DNA of 54,316 bases, from positions 1 to 54,316 of the forward strand of contig CANNEP010000009.1 in NCBI GenBank assembly GCA_947503655.1. Direction: 5' to 3'. The DNA is from an uncultured Microbacterium sp. (GTDB lineage Bacteria > Actinomycetota > Actinomycetes > Actinomycetales > Microbacteriaceae). The position numbers and the translations under genes are program-made. This document shows, piece after piece, positions 1 through 8,854 of this stretch. The notes beneath the pieces are model-generated. The model had not been told where the DNA came from, searched no databases, and worked only from the letters and a program-made list of their open reading frames with translations. Numbering within the stretch: position 1 is the stretch's first letter; each line of letters opens with the position of its first letter.

Positions 1-2
1 CG

Positions 3-77
3 TCAGAGATCTCCTGTCGCGTCACCGTTCAAGACTCACCCACCGAGGAGCGGAACCTCTTGATCAACACGCCCTAG
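3..77 (+). CDS. possible C-terminal tail of an unidentified protein (cut by window start)
   Basis: An open frame enters from the left edge and stops at TAG 75-77. Its 24 codons have G or C at most third positions, as real genes here do, while the other forward frames look poorer. The stop overlaps the stop of the convergent DUF4395 gene by a few bases, a tail-to-tail arrangement. Too little is visible to name a family. It could also be non-coding. Confidence 0.3.
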   Translation, partial: SEISCRVTVQDSPTEERNLLINTP

Positions 78-637
78 GCCGCTGGGCGCGGCTTCAGCCG
101 TTGCAACACCAGGTACATCTGGCAGCCCAGGCAGAAGTCGAAGGCGACGTTCAAAAAGGCTGCGGCGAAGGCGAACCCAGCGGCAACAGGAATCGCCAGC
201 GGAACGCCGAGCAAGTGCAGAATCACACCAATACCGCTAACCGCCAGCCCGACGCCCTGCGCGAATCGTGGCGGGCGCGGGTCTTCGAGCTCTGTCGGTT
301 TGGGCAACCGCGGCGCGATGACGGTGCGGTAAAGCACGCCCCACGGCGCCGTGCGCGGCGAAAGCACACCCCACGCGAAGAGCGCGGTGACGATCGCGAG
401 CAGAATGAACCCGACGTCGGCGACGCGTGCCGCTATCGGGATAGCCGGTAAGACGAAGCCGCCAGCAACATATCCAAAGTCAATGGGCTCGGTGCTGAAC
501 CACCCGAAGCTGGCGCCGATGAGGCGTGCAGCGCTGACGCCGACCAACCCGAAGACGACCGTCACTGCAAGCAGAGTTGCGGTGATGCCAGCAGCAAAGC
601 GCGGGCCGCGCGGGTCAATACCGTGAGGACGAGACAT
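74..637 (-). CDS. DUF4395 family integral membrane protein
   Basis: A 187-residue hydrophobic protein with about four membrane segments (roughly residues 13-35, 45-85 as two helices, and 125-165) and a C-terminal FCLGCQMY motif whose two cysteines (about 169 and 172) form a CxxC pair near the membrane. This is the typical DUF4395 layout. The start at 637 is chosen because GGAG lies six bases upstream of this ATG; a longer frame would run further into the upstream gene. It overlaps the end of the thioredoxin-like gene by 23 bases, so the two are probably translated as a coupled pair. DUF4395 proteins are often found beside thioredoxin-fold proteins, so an electron-transfer or thiol-redox partnership is inferred. 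The molecular function is unknown. Confidence 0.8.
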   Translation of the reverse strand: MSRPHGIDPRGPRFAAGITATLLAVTVVFGLVGVSAARLIGASFGWFSTEPIDFGYVAGGFVLPAIPIAARVADVGFILLAIVTALFAWGVLSPRTAPWGVLYRTVIAPRLPKPTELEDPRPPRFAQGVGLAVSGIGVILHLLGVPLAIPVAAGFAFAAAFLNVAFDFCLGCQMYLVLQRLKPRPAA

Positions 638-1067
638 GCTGCTCCGTTCGGAGGGCGGCGAGGTGCTCGCGCACCGCATCAAGTGTGGGGGTGCCGGCGA
701 TGCGCGCGCGAATGGAACCATCGCTGGCTATGACGAGGGTCGTCGGGGTTTGCATGATGCCAAAGCGGGAGGCGAGATCGACGCGGTGAGTGAGATCGAC
801 GTCGACATGCACGATGCCGGCCTCGTCAGCGGCAAGAGCCGACAGCAGGCGTCGAACTCCGGGGCAGCGAGCGCAGGTTGCCGTCGAGAACTGTACGAGC
901 GTGGCGCCATCGGCAAACCGCGCGAGGCCAATCTCAGCGGGGTCGACGACCGTGCCAGTGGGCGCCGTTACCGTGATGCGGCCATCCCGGGAGCGCAGGT
1001 ACACGCCCAGCACCGTGACCGCGACGATGATCGCGGCAAGCGAGGCCAGGGCTGTTCCGATTTCCAC
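615..1067 (-). CDS. membrane-anchored thioredoxin-family protein
   Basis: A 150-residue protein with an N-terminal hydrophobic anchor (about residues 5-24) followed by a thioredoxin fold. The redox motif is C65-A-R-C68, preceded by a VQFST strand. A Met-Gln-Thr-Pro stretch supplies the cis-proline loop expected in thioredoxins. The active site is CARC rather than the canonical CGPC, as in many TlpA-like and reductase-associated thioredoxins. The start codon is GTG at 1067, seven bases after a TACGCT -10 box. The gene lies directly upstream of, and overlaps, the DUF4395 membrane protein, so both probably serve one envelope thiol-disulfide pathway. The substrate is not visible from the sequence. 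Confidence 0.8.
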   Translation of the reverse strand: MEIGTALASLAAIIVAVTVLGVYLRSRDGRITVTAPTGTVVDPAEIGLARFADGATLVQFSTATCARCPGVRRLLSALAADEAGIVHVDVDLTHRVDLASRFGIMQTPTTLVIASDGSIRARIAGTPTLDAVREHLAALRTEQHVSSSRY

Positions 1068-1074
1068 GTCAGGA

Positions 1075-1080
1075 AGCGTA
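1075..1080 (-). promoter_or_regulatory. -10 box of the thioredoxin/DUF4395 unit, leaderless type
   Basis: On the minus strand TACGCT is followed by seven bases and then the GTG start at 1067, so transcription should begin at or next to the start codon. No Shine-Dalgarno fits. The 76-base gap is shared with the divergent SDR gene. Confidence 0.5.
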
Positions 1081-1131
1081 CGACTGCGAGCGCGCGAAGT
1101 GGCTTATGTGTCCAAATCTTTCATTTACCCC

Positions 1132-1137
1132 TAGGTT
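1132..1137 (+). promoter_or_regulatory. -10 box of the SDR gene, leaderless type
   Basis: TAGGTT is followed by exactly six bases and then ATG 1144. No Shine-Dalgarno is present. Confidence 0.6.
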
Positions 1138-1143
1138 GGCCTC

Positions 1144-1896
1144 ATGCCCCGCACCGCACTGATCACTGGCGCCAGCTCCGGGCTCGGCGCTGAATACGCC
1201 CGCCAGCTCGCCAAGCAAGGCGCCGCACTCGTCTTGGTTGGGCGCTCCACTGACGCGCTCCAAACGGTCGCCGACGAGGTCACCGCAGCTGGTGGTTCCG
1301 CCACCATCCTGGTCGCAGACCTGCTCAACCCTGACGATCTTGCTCGGGTGGTCGAGCGCGTGAAATCAACCGCTGAACCGATTGAGCTGCTGATCAACAA
1401 CGCCGGCTTCGGGTTGCCGCTGGAATTTGCGTCAAACGATGTGGCTGCTGAGCTTGACCACCTGACTCTGCACGTTGCCGTGCCCCTCCAGCTTTTGCAC
1501 GCGGCACTGCAGGTGATGCGGGAACGCGGCGGGCGGATCTTGAACGTCGCGTCGATTGCGGCCTACATTCCGCGCTCGACATACGGTGCCTGTAAACAGT
1601 GGCTCGTGTCATTCTCGCGGTGGGCCAACGGTCACTATGACAACGTGTCGGTGACGGCCGTATGCCCGGGCTACACGCACACGAATTTTCATGAGCGGAT
1701 GGGCCTCGCCCCCGGCAATGAGGGGATTCCGGGCTGGATGTGGCTGAATGCGCCCGACGTTGTCGCGGAGTCTCTTCGCGATGTCGCCCGAGGTAAAGCG
1801 GTGTCGATTCCATCACTGAAATACAAGCTGATCGCCAAGCTGACCGGGATTCTTCCGGACCGCACATTGGCTCGGATGGGTTCGCGCGGGCGGTAA
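1144..1896 (+). CDS. SDR family NAD(P)-dependent oxidoreductase
   Basis: A 250-residue classical short-chain dehydrogenase. The Rossmann motif TGASSGLG sits at residues 8-15 and a basic residue at 34 (VGRS) after the second strand suggests NADP preference. NNAG is at 85-88. The catalytic residues are S137 (NVASIAAY), Y147 and K151 (YGACK). The length is normal for the family. The DltE/YqjQ-like pattern with a short S-to-Y distance gives no substrate. It stands alone behind its own leaderless promoter, divergent from the redox pair and 72 bases before dapA. Its in vivo role is unknown. Confidence 0.85.
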   Translation: MPRTALITGASSGLGAEYARQLAKQGAALVLVGRSTDALQTVADEVTAAGGSATILVADLLNPDDLARVVERVKSTAEPIELLINNAGFGLPLEFASNDVAAELDHLTLHVAVPLQLLHAALQVMRERGGRILNVASIAAYIPRSTYGACKQWLVSFSRWANGHYDNVSVTAVCPGYTHTNFHERMGLAPGNEGIPGWMWLNAPDVVAESLRDVARGKAVSIPSLKYKLIAKLTGILPDRTLARMGSRGR

Positions 1897-1956
1897 CTCC
1901 TCGAGCATCGCCGACATTTCGTGCCCTACTGTTTCGCGGGCACGCGGTGCGACCGC

Positions 1957-1962
1957 TACTCT
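1957..1962 (+). promoter_or_regulatory. -10 box of dapA, leaderless type
   Basis: TACTCT is followed by six bases (GGGAGC) and then ATG 1969. The GGAG is only one base from the ATG, too close to act as a Shine-Dalgarno, so it is read as promoter discriminator. Confidence 0.65.
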
Positions 1963-1968
1963 GGGAGC

Positions 1969-2946
1969 ATGGCCGCTACCCCCAATCCCTTCGGACAGGT
2001 TCTTGTTGCGCTCGTCACTCCGATGACGGCTGACGGTGAAGTGGATTGGCCCGCGGTCGAGAAGCACATCGACCGGGTCATCACCGACGGTGCTGACGGC
2101 ATTGTCGTCACCGGAACCACGGGTGAGACGTCGACACTGACAGACGCTGAGAAGCTGAAGCTCGTCGAAGTGGGCAAGAGCGTCTCTGCCGGTCGCGCCA
2201 AGATCATCACTGGCGGCGGCTCCAACGAGACGGCGCACGCGATCGAGCTGTACAAGGCCAGCGAAAAGGCTGGCGCCGACGGCCTCATGATCGTCACGCC
2301 GTACTACAACAAGCCCACGCAGGCGGGTATCCTCACGCACTTCCGCCTGGTCGCTGATGCCACTGACCTTCCGGTCATCCTGTACGACATTCCCGGGCGC
2401 ACCGGCGTTCCGATCAAGTACGAAACAATCCTGCGCCTCGCGAACCACCCCAACATTTTGGCCGTCAAAGACGCGAAGGGTGACTTCAGCGAAGTCAGCC
2501 GCGTGCTCAACCAGACGGATCTGATGTATTTCTCTGGCGATGACGCCAACGTTCTTCCGCACCTGTCGATTGGTGCAACGGGCCTCATCGGTGTGACGGC
2601 AAACATTGCTGCCGCACCGTACCGGGCCATCGTGGACGCCGTAAACCGCGGCGACCTTCACGCGGCAACCGAGCAGCACCGCAGCTTGGAGCCCCTGGTA
2701 CGCGCAGCAATGACGCACGTTCCGGGCACTGTCGCAGCAAAGTACATCCTGCACGGCCTCGGCCGTATCAATAGCCCCCGTGTCCGTCTTCCGCTCGTCG
2801 GACCGGAAGAGTGGGAAGCCGCCAAGATTGAAGACGAATTGGCGCTTGTGCGCGACGTCGCTGGCATTGACTTCTCGAACTTCCGCCCTGACCGCAATGC
2901 CGCTGCAGGCGGCGCGCTGCCGAAGGTGCACGGGACGACTCGCTGA
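1969..2946 (+). CDS. dapA: 4-hydroxy-tetrahydrodipicolinate synthase
   Basis: DapA condenses pyruvate with aspartate semialdehyde, the first committed step to diaminopimelate and lysine. The 325-residue TIM barrel shows the GTTGET substrate motif near residues 53-58, the TPYYNKP loop near 110-116, the catalytic tyrosine Y139 in ILYDIPGRTG and the Schiff-base lysine K167 in AVKDAKGD. The ATG at 1969 is preferred over an upstream GTG at 1921 because it matches the leaderless promoter spacing and the family N-terminus. RNase J follows after nine bases, so the two are probably co-transcribed. dapF lies about 12 kb downstream on the same strand. Confidence 0.96.
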   Translation: MAATPNPFGQVLVALVTPMTADGEVDWPAVEKHIDRVITDGADGIVVTGTTGETSTLTDAEKLKLVEVGKSVSAGRAKIITGGGSNETAHAIELYKASEKAGADGLMIVTPYYNKPTQAGILTHFRLVADATDLPVILYDIPGRTGVPIKYETILRLANHPNILAVKDAKGDFSEVSRVLNQTDLMYFSGDDANVLPHLSIGATGLIGVTANIAAAPYRAIVDAVNRGDLHAATEQHRSLEPLVRAAMTHVPGTVAAKYILHGLGRINSPRVRLPLVGPEEWEAAKIEDELALVRDVAGIDFSNFRPDRNAAAGGALPKVHGTTR

Positions 2947-2955
2947 AAGGCGTTC

Positions 2956-4632
2956 ATGCCCACCACGATTTATTCACCTCCGCCGCTTGAACCCGGCACC
3001 CTTCGCGTAACGCCGCTCGGCGGTCTCGGCGAAATCGGTCGCAACATGACCACCTTCGAATACGAAGGCAAGATCATTGTTGTCGACTGTGGCGTGCTGT
3101 TTCCGGAAGAGCACCAGCCCGGTGTCGACCTGATCCTGCCCGATATCGAATCCCTGCGCGACCGACTGGACGATGTCGAGGGCGTCGTGCTCACGCACGG
3201 TCACGAAGACCATATTGGTGCGGTTCCGTACCTGTTGCGCCTCAAGCCCGACATTCCACTGATCGGCTCGCAGCTGACGCTCGCGCTCGTCGAAGCGAAG
3301 CTCAAAGAGCACAAGATTCGCCCCTACACGCTCGTCGTGAAGGAGGGCCAGCAGGAAAAGGTTGGGCCCTTCGACCTGGAGTTTGTTGCGGTCAACCACT
3401 CGATTCCTGACGCACTGGCTGTCGCGATTCGCACGCCCGCTGGTATGGCACTAGCAACGGGTGACTTCAAAATGGATCAGTTGCCGCTCGATGGCCGTCT
3501 GACCGATCTGCGCGCGTTCTCGCGCCTTGGTGAAGAGGGCGTTGACCTGTTCCTCGTTGACTCCACGAACTCGGACGTTCCTGGATTCACGCCGACCGAA
3601 CGTGGCATTGGCCCGGTGCTTGACCAGGTCATCGGTAAGTCGCCGCGCCGTGTGATCGTTGCAAGCTTCTCCAGCCACGTGCACCGCGTACAGCAGGTGC
3701 TGGATGCCGCCGCTGTACACGGCCGCCGCGTCGCGTTGCTCGGCCGCAGCATGGTGCGCAACATGACGATCGCCGAAGAGCTCGGCTACCTCAAGGTGCC
3801 AGAGAACATCCTGATCGACTACAAGAAGGCGCGCGATCTTCCCGAAGACCAGATCGTCTACATGTCGACGGGTTCGCAGGGCGAGCCGATGGCTGTGCTC
3901 AGCCGCATGGCCAACCTTGATCACGCGATTGAGCCGGGCCCCGGCGACACCGTGATTCTGGCCTCGAGCCTCATCCCGGGCAACGAGAACGCGGTCTACC
4001 GCGTCATCGACGGGCTGACCAAGCTCGGTGCCAATGTTGTGCACAAGTCCAACGCGATGGTGCACGTCTCCGGTCACGCCGCGGCCGGTGAGCTGCTGTA
4101 CTGCTACAACATTCTGAAGCCGAAGAACGTGCTGCCGGTGCACGGCGAATACCGCCACCTGGTTGCCAACGCCAAGCTCGCGCAGCAGACCGGTATTGCG
4201 CCCGAGCGCACGATTCTCGCTGAGAACGGCACCGTGATGGACCTCAAGGCCGGCGACGTCACCGTCGTCGGCCAGCTCGACGTCGGCAAAGTCTACGTTG
4301 ACGGTTCCAGCGTGGGCGCGATCACCGACGCTGACCTCAAGGACCGCCGTATCCTCGCGGAAGAGGGCTTCATTTCTGTCATCGTGGTCGTCGATTCGTC
4401 GACCGGTGCCGTGATTTCCGGGCCCGACATTCATTCGCGCGGCTTTGCCGAAGATGACGCTGTCTTTGACGACGTGCTTCCGAAGATTGAAGCCGCACTG
4501 GCCGAGGCCGCCGCTGCGGGTGTGCGTGACTCGCATGCGCTCAGCCAGGTGGTGCGTCGTACGATTGGCCGCTGGGTCAACCAGCGACTTCGTCGTCGCC
4601 CGATGATTGTTCCGCTCGTCATCGAAGCCTAA
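2956..4632 (+). CDS. rnj: ribonuclease J
   Basis: A metallo-beta-lactamase/beta-CASP ribonuclease of 558 residues with both endo- and 5'-exonuclease activity in the family; it matures rRNA and turns over mRNA. The zinc motif HGHEDH is at residues 81-86. The N-terminus has the characteristic LGGLGEIGRNM. The VHVSGHA motif and a VHGEYRH zinc-ligand histidine segment are present further on, followed by the C-terminal domain. It lies nine bases after dapA with a weak AAAGG upstream of ATG 2956. The dapA-rnj pair is common in actinobacteria. A strong hairpin terminates the unit. Confidence 0.95.
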   Translation: MPTTIYSPPPLEPGTLRVTPLGGLGEIGRNMTTFEYEGKIIVVDCGVLFPEEHQPGVDLILPDIESLRDRLDDVEGVVLTHGHEDHIGAVPYLLRLKPDIPLIGSQLTLALVEAKLKEHKIRPYTLVVKEGQQEKVGPFDLEFVAVNHSIPDALAVAIRTPAGMALATGDFKMDQLPLDGRLTDLRAFSRLGEEGVDLFLVDSTNSDVPGFTPTERGIGPVLDQVIGKSPRRVIVASFSSHVHRVQQVLDAAAVHGRRVALLGRSMVRNMTIAEELGYLKVPENILIDYKKARDLPEDQIVYMSTGSQGEPMAVLSRMANLDHAIEPGPGDTVILASSLIPGNENAVYRVIDGLTKLGANVVHKSNAMVHVSGHAAAGELLYCYNILKPKNVLPVHGEYRHLVANAKLAQQTGIAPERTILAENGTVMDLKAGDVTVVGQLDVGKVYVDGSSVGAITDADLKDRRILAEEGFISVIVVVDSSTGAVISGPDIHSRGFAEDDAVFDDVLPKIEAALAEAAAAGVRDSHALSQVVRRTIGRWVNQRLRRRPMIVPLVIEA

Positions 4633-4642
4633 GTATCCTGAC

Positions 4643-4680
4643 AAAACGTGCCGCCTTCGCTCAGAAGCGCGGCACGTTTT
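4643..4680 (+). terminator. intrinsic terminator after rnj
   Basis: A perfect 12-base inverted repeat, AAAACGTGCCGC (4643-4654) and its complement (4669-4680), with an additional inner CTTC/GAAG pairing and a TTTT tail. A-rich on the left and T-rich on the right, it could work in both directions. Confidence 0.85.
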
Positions 4681-4739
4681 GCTTTGCCTGGTCTTGCGCC
4701 TAGCCGAGCGAAATCCGGCTAAATGTCGGGGCCTCGACG

Positions 4740-4745
4740 TACCGT
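4740..4745 (+). promoter_or_regulatory. -10 box of ftsK, leaderless type
   Basis: TACCGT is followed by GGAGGC and ATG 4752. The purine tract is one base from the ATG and so cannot be a normally spaced Shine-Dalgarno. Confidence 0.65.
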
Positions 4746-4751
4746 GGAGGC

Positions 4752-7571
4752 ATGGCCAGGACGAACAGCCAAGCCGCGAAATCTGACGCGCCCGCAAAGG
4801 GCACGTCGTCGCGCGCAAAAAAGGTACAACCCGCACCCAAGAACTACGTCGATGAGCCGGTGAAGCCGGCAGCGTCGACGCGCGCATTCACGGGTCTCGC
4901 ACACGGGGTTGGCGGCATGTTCCGGGCCTTCGGCCCGGAGTCACTGGAGAAAGATCAGCGCCGCGATGGCCTGCCTTTCCTGCTCGTGTTGCTGGCGATC
5001 GCCGGCGCCGTCAACGAGTGGTTCTTCATCGGCAACGATGTTGCCGCCACGATCAGCGCCTACTCGTTCGGCGGTCTGATCGGTCGCGTTGCCTTCGTTT
5101 TCCCGGTCATGCTCATTCTTCTGGCCGGCTGGCTTTTCCGTCACCCATCGTCCGTGCACGACAACGGGCGCATCGGTATTGGGTTCGGTATTTTCACCCT
5201 GGCGCTGGCAGCCTTCTGCCACATCGCTGGCGGCAAGCCGCAACCGACGCTGTCGGAGACAGCGGCCGCAGATGCTGTACAGGGCATGCCCGCGCTGAGC
5301 GCGGCTGGTGGCCTATTCGGCTGGATGTTGGGTCAGCCGCTCTCGTTGCTGACCGATGTGGTCGCCTACATTCTGTTGTCGCTGCTGACCGTGTTGAGCG
5401 TGCTGATCCTCACGAAGACCCCGCCGAACCGTATTCCGCAGCGCGTGGGTGACCTGTACGCATGGTTGTTTGGTGAGGACCGTCCGGAGAAGGGCGAGAG
5501 CGCCGGCCCGACCTTCCGCGATACCGAAGACGAAGCGGCCAAGGGCGACGAGAGCGTGCCCTGGTGGCGTCGCAATAAGTCGGGCCGCGAAGAAGCCGAC
5601 GACTCTGGTCTCGACTCCGACGCGCTCACCGCGCTCCTTGATCCTTCGAAGGACGACGGGAGCTTCGAGCAGGCCGTGACGAAGGCGACCCCCGCCGCTC
5701 CCACGCCGACAATTTCTCCCGATGCCGCCACGCAGGTTCTCACTGACCTGCGCAACGCCGCAGACTTCTCCACGAAGACCGCCGCCACGTCGATCAAGGA
5801 CGACCTTGATCAAAATGAGACGGCCACCGATCTGCCCGGTCTGTCCGGATTCGGAACCGATGGGCCGGGCGAGCGCGGAATGGGTTCGCCCGTTGCGCCG
5901 TACACGTTGCCCAGCGACTCCGCGCTGAAGGAGGGCGCGCCGGGCGTTGCCCACTCGGCAGCGAACGATGCTGTCGTCGCGGCCGTCACGGGTGTGTTCG
6001 AGCAGTTTGGTGTTGACGCGAAGGTCACCGGATTCTCCCGTGGCCCGACAGTTACGCAGTACGAGGTTGAGGTCGGCCACGGCGTTAAGGTCGAGCGCAT
6101 CACCGCGCTCACGAACAACATCGCCTACGCCGTCGCCTCGAACGAAGTGCGCATCCTGGCGCCCATCCCGGGCAAGAGCGCCATCGGTATTGAGATCCCT
6201 AACACCGACCGCGAGATCGTCACCCTCGGTGACATCCTGCGCTCGGACGCGGCGAAGAAGAGCACGCACCCGATGACGATTGGTGTCGGTAAAGACGTTG
6301 GTGGCGGCTACGTTGTCGCAAACCTTGCGAAGATGCCTCACCTTCTCGTTGCCGGTTCGACCGGTTCCGGTAAGTCCAGCTTCGTGAACTCGATGATCAC
6401 GAGCCTGCTGATGCGCTCCAAGCCGAGTGAAGTTCGCATGGTGCTCATCGACCCGAAGCGCGTTGAACTCACGTCGTACACCGGTGTTCCGCACCTCATC
6501 ACGCCCATCATCACGAACCCCAAGAAGGCTGCAGAAGCGCTGCAATGGGTCGTGAAAGAGATGGACATGCGTTACGACGACCTCGCGTCGTTCGGCTTCC
6601 GTCACATCGACGACTTCAACAAGGCCGTCGTGGCCGGCGAGATCGAGGTGCCGGCTGGCAGCGAGCGCGTACTCAAGCCGTACCCGTACCTCCTCGTCGT
6701 CGTCGACGAGCTCGCTGACCTCATGATGGTCGCCCCGCGTGACGTTGAAGATTCGATCGTGCGCATCACGCAGCTCGCTCGTGCGTCGGGTATCCACCTC
6801 GTGCTCGCAACCCAGCGACCGTCTGTCGACGTCGTAACGGGTCTCATCAAGGCCAACGTGCCGTCACGTCTCGCGTTTGCCGTGACGAGCGTCACCGACT
6901 CTCGCGTTATTCTCGACCAGCCCGGCGCCGACCGCCTCATCGGTCAGGGTGACGGCCTCTTCCTGCCGATGGGCGCTTCCAAGGCTCTCCGCGTGCAGGG
7001 CGCCTGGGTCAGCGAGTCGGAGATTGAGAAGGTCGTCAAGCACGTCACCGGCCAGGCCCGCCCTGAGTACCGCGCTGACGTTGAGCAGGTTGCTGAGAAG
7101 AAGGAAGTTGACGCCGACATCGGTGACGACCTCGAACTGCTTCTGGCCGCGGCCGAGCTCATTGTTTCGAGCCAGTTCGGGTCGACCTCGATGCTGCAGC
7201 GCAAGCTGCGTGTCGGCTTCGCCAAGGCCGGTCGCCTCATGGATCTGCTCGAGTCGCGCGAAATTGTCGGCCCGTCCGAAGGATCCAAGGCGCGCGATGT
7301 GCTGGTGACGACGGAACAATTGCCGTCGGTTCTCGCCCGCTTGCGTGGCGAGGAGCCGCCGTCGGCAGCCCCTGCTGCGCCTGTCGCACCCGTTGACCCG
7401 GTGGCGCCCGCATTGGCGGCTGCACCCATGGTTCCGGCCCCGCGGCCTGCCTATGATGAGTCCGACCGCTACGGCGAAGACGCGATCGCGGCACAGTACG
7501 ACGGTCTTCCGGTCGTGGAGAGCGATGACGATGGCGACGAAGACGCCTGGAACCTGACAGGACGCGACTAA
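4752..7571 (+). CDS. ftsK: DNA translocase FtsK/SpoIIIE
   Basis: FtsK pumps chromosome ends through the closing septum and orients them for dimer resolution. The 939-residue protein has about four N-terminal membrane segments (roughly residues 75-225), an acidic/proline-rich linker (about 235-400), the hexameric RecA-like motor with Walker A G535-S542 (GSTGSGKS) and Walker B ending VVVDE (D652, E653), and a C-terminal winged-helix gamma domain (about 795-860) that reads polar sequences. A low-complexity Ala/Pro tail and an acidic end follow. ATG 4752 fits a leaderless promoter. The stop overlaps the pgsA start (TAATG). Confidence 0.95.
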   Translation: MARTNSQAAKSDAPAKGTSSRAKKVQPAPKNYVDEPVKPAASTRAFTGLAHGVGGMFRAFGPESLEKDQRRDGLPFLLVLLAIAGAVNEWFFIGNDVAATISAYSFGGLIGRVAFVFPVMLILLAGWLFRHPSSVHDNGRIGIGFGIFTLALAAFCHIAGGKPQPTLSETAAADAVQGMPALSAAGGLFGWMLGQPLSLLTDVVAYILLSLLTVLSVLILTKTPPNRIPQRVGDLYAWLFGEDRPEKGESAGPTFRDTEDEAAKGDESVPWWRRNKSGREEADDSGLDSDALTALLDPSKDDGSFEQAVTKATPAAPTPTISPDAATQVLTDLRNAADFSTKTAATSIKDDLDQNETATDLPGLSGFGTDGPGERGMGSPVAPYTLPSDSALKEGAPGVAHSAANDAVVAAVTGVFEQFGVDAKVTGFSRGPTVTQYEVEVGHGVKVERITALTNNIAYAVASNEVRILAPIPGKSAIGIEIPNTDREIVTLGDILRSDAAKKSTHPMTIGVGKDVGGGYVVANLAKMPHLLVAGSTGSGKSSFVNSMITSLLMRSKPSEVRMVLIDPKRVELTSYTGVPHLITPIITNPKKAAEALQWVVKEMDMRYDDLASFGFRHIDDFNKAVVAGEIEVPAGSERVLKPYPYLLVVVDELADLMMVAPRDVEDSIVRITQLARASGIHLVLATQRPSVDVVTGLIKANVPSRLAFAVTSVTDSRVILDQPGADRLIGQGDGLFLPMGASKALRVQGAWVSESEIEKVVKHVTGQARPEYRADVEQVAEKKEVDADIGDDLELLLAAAELIVSSQFGSTSMLQRKLRVGFAKAGRLMDLLESREIVGPSEGSKARDVLVTTEQLPSVLARLRGEEPPSAAPAAPVAPVDPVAPALAAAPMVPAPRPAYDESDRYGEDAIAAQYDGLPVVESDDDGDEDAWNLTGRD

Positions 7572-8155
7572 TGGCTGTACCCCGGCAACTGCCCAACGCG
7601 ATCACCATCGTCCGCATTCTGTGCGCACCGGTGTTCTTCTGGATGCTGCTCGCCGATGGCGGGCGCGACGAGACGCTGCGCTGGGCCGCCGCGATTCTGT
7701 TCATCGTCGCGATCGCGACGGACGGCATCGACGGCTACTTGGCACGCAAGCACAACATCGTCACTGACCTGGGTAAGCTGCTTGATCCGATTGCCGACAA
7801 GGCGCTCACCGGACTCGCATTTGTGGGCCTGTCGATTCTTGCCGAACTGCCGTGGTGGATCACGATTCTCGTGCTCGTACGCGAGATCGGCATCACGATC
7901 ATGAGACTCGCGGTAGCGTCGGATCACGTTGTCGCCGCTGCCTGGATGGGCAAGGTCAAGACGGTGGCGCAGGCGCTGGCGCTGTCGCTCGCACTGCTGC
8001 CGCTGTGGAATGTCGTCGGCGACTGGATTCACATCGTTAACGCTGTGACGATGACGATCGCCGTCGTATTGACCGTGCTCAGCGGCATTGACATCGTCGC
8101 CGCCGAGCTTCGCGGCCGGCGCGCTCAACGTGGCAAGGGTCATGACAACGCCTGA
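7571..8155 (+). CDS. pgsA: CDP-diacylglycerol--glycerol-3-phosphate 3-phosphatidyltransferase
   Basis: This membrane enzyme makes phosphatidylglycerol phosphate, the precursor of phosphatidylglycerol and cardiolipin. The CDP-alcohol phosphotransferase signature is complete: D51-x2-D54-G55-x2-A58-R59-x8-G68-x3-D72-x3-D76. The rest of the 194 residues is hydrophobic, with about five or six membrane helices. The start shares one base with the ftsK stop, indicating translational coupling. cinA begins inside its 3' end. A PGP-synthase role is preferred over other CDP-alcohol transferases on length and the FtsK/CinA neighbourhood. Confidence 0.9.
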   Translation: MAVPRQLPNAITIVRILCAPVFFWMLLADGGRDETLRWAAAILFIVAIATDGIDGYLARKHNIVTDLGKLLDPIADKALTGLAFVGLSILAELPWWITILVLVREIGITIMRLAVASDHVVAAAWMGKVKTVAQALALSLALLPLWNVVGDWIHIVNAVTMTIAVVLTVLSGIDIVAAELRGRRAQRGKGHDNA

Positions 8156-8621
8156 ACAGGTTCTTGCCGAGTGCGCCCGCCGAGGGTACTCGTTGGCGAC
8201 AGCAGAGTCGTTGACGGGCGGGTTGCTGGCAGACGCGTTCGTGTCGGTTCCCGGTGCTTCAGCCATCTACCTGGGTGGGGTCGTGTCATATGCGACCAGC
8301 GTCAAGGAGACGGTACTCGGCGTTGACGGCGACCTGCTCGCACGCAAGGGTGCCGTCGACCCGGATGTTGCCCTGCAGATGGCGCGCGGTGTACGCGCGG
8401 CGGTCGGTGTGAGCGGGCCAGCAGATGTGGGCGTGGCGACGACCGGAGTAGCGGGCCCGGACCCCGCCGACGGGCAGCCCGTTGGTACCGTCTACGTGGC
8501 GGTCTCCACCCCAGAAACCGAGCTCGTGGTTCCGCTTCTCCTCGCAGGAACCCGCGCAGAGATTCGCGCCGCCAGCGTTGGCGAAGCGGTCACGGCAGTG
8601 GGTCGTGCACTCGGGCTTTGA
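8142..8621 (+). CDS. cinA: CinA C-terminal family protein (nicotinamide-nucleotide amidase)
   Basis: A 159-residue stand-alone CinA C-terminal domain, the family that deamidates nicotinamide mononucleotide (PncC activity). The hallmark AESLTGGLL is at the N-terminus, followed by YLGGVVSYAT and a TTGVAGPDPADGQPVGTVY segment. The N-terminal molybdopterin-binding half found in full-length CinA is absent, as is usual in actinobacteria. ATG 8142 overlaps pgsA by 14 bases; an upstream in-frame ATG at 8088 would force a 68-base overlap and adds no family-like sequence. It closes the ftsK-pgsA-cinA unit before the ClgR-type regulator. Confidence 0.88.
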   Translation: MTTPEQVLAECARRGYSLATAESLTGGLLADAFVSVPGASAIYLGGVVSYATSVKETVLGVDGDLLARKGAVDPDVALQMARGVRAAVGVSGPADVGVATTGVAGPDPADGQPVGTVYVAVSTPETELVVPLLLAGTRAEIRAASVGEAVTAVGRALGL

Positions 8622-8694
8622 CGAGTAATCTCACGTGCAGAGAAGATGGCGCGGTTTCGTGCCAGCGGGAGCTGATTTCGTGCGGTGACGAGCC

Positions 8695-8709
8695 GTATTC
8701 AGCGAATAC
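8695..8709. promoter_or_regulatory. perfect palindrome GTATTC-N3-GAATAC upstream of the ClgR-type gene
   Basis: An exact 6-3-6 inverted repeat, immediately followed by a -10-like TAGGGT (8711-8716). It looks like a dimeric regulator site in the 233-base gap before the ClgR-type gene. Autoregulation is possible, but this is not the published ClgR motif that I can recall. Confidence 0.4.
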
Positions 8710-8854
8710 ATAGGGTTCTGGGGAATGAACCTCGGCCATTCGCGGTTGTTCTGAGGGAATCGAGTAATACGCTCGATGAAACCGGTTCGAATCGTTAGCG
8801 TTCGTAAGGTACTGTTGACCACCCAGCTAGGGTGTTCACTTGGAGGAGGACGAA

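Noticed and set aside
1966..1968. GGAG before dapA, and GGAGG before ftsK and tyrS, as ribosome-binding sites
   Set aside because: Spacing of one base to the ATG is too short; the -10 box geometry explains these starts better.
3451..6797. Long minus-strand open frames opposite rnj and ftsK (more than 470 codons each)
   Set aside because: They mirror the GC-rich codon pattern of the real genes, lack Shine-Dalgarno or -10 support and show no domain motifs.
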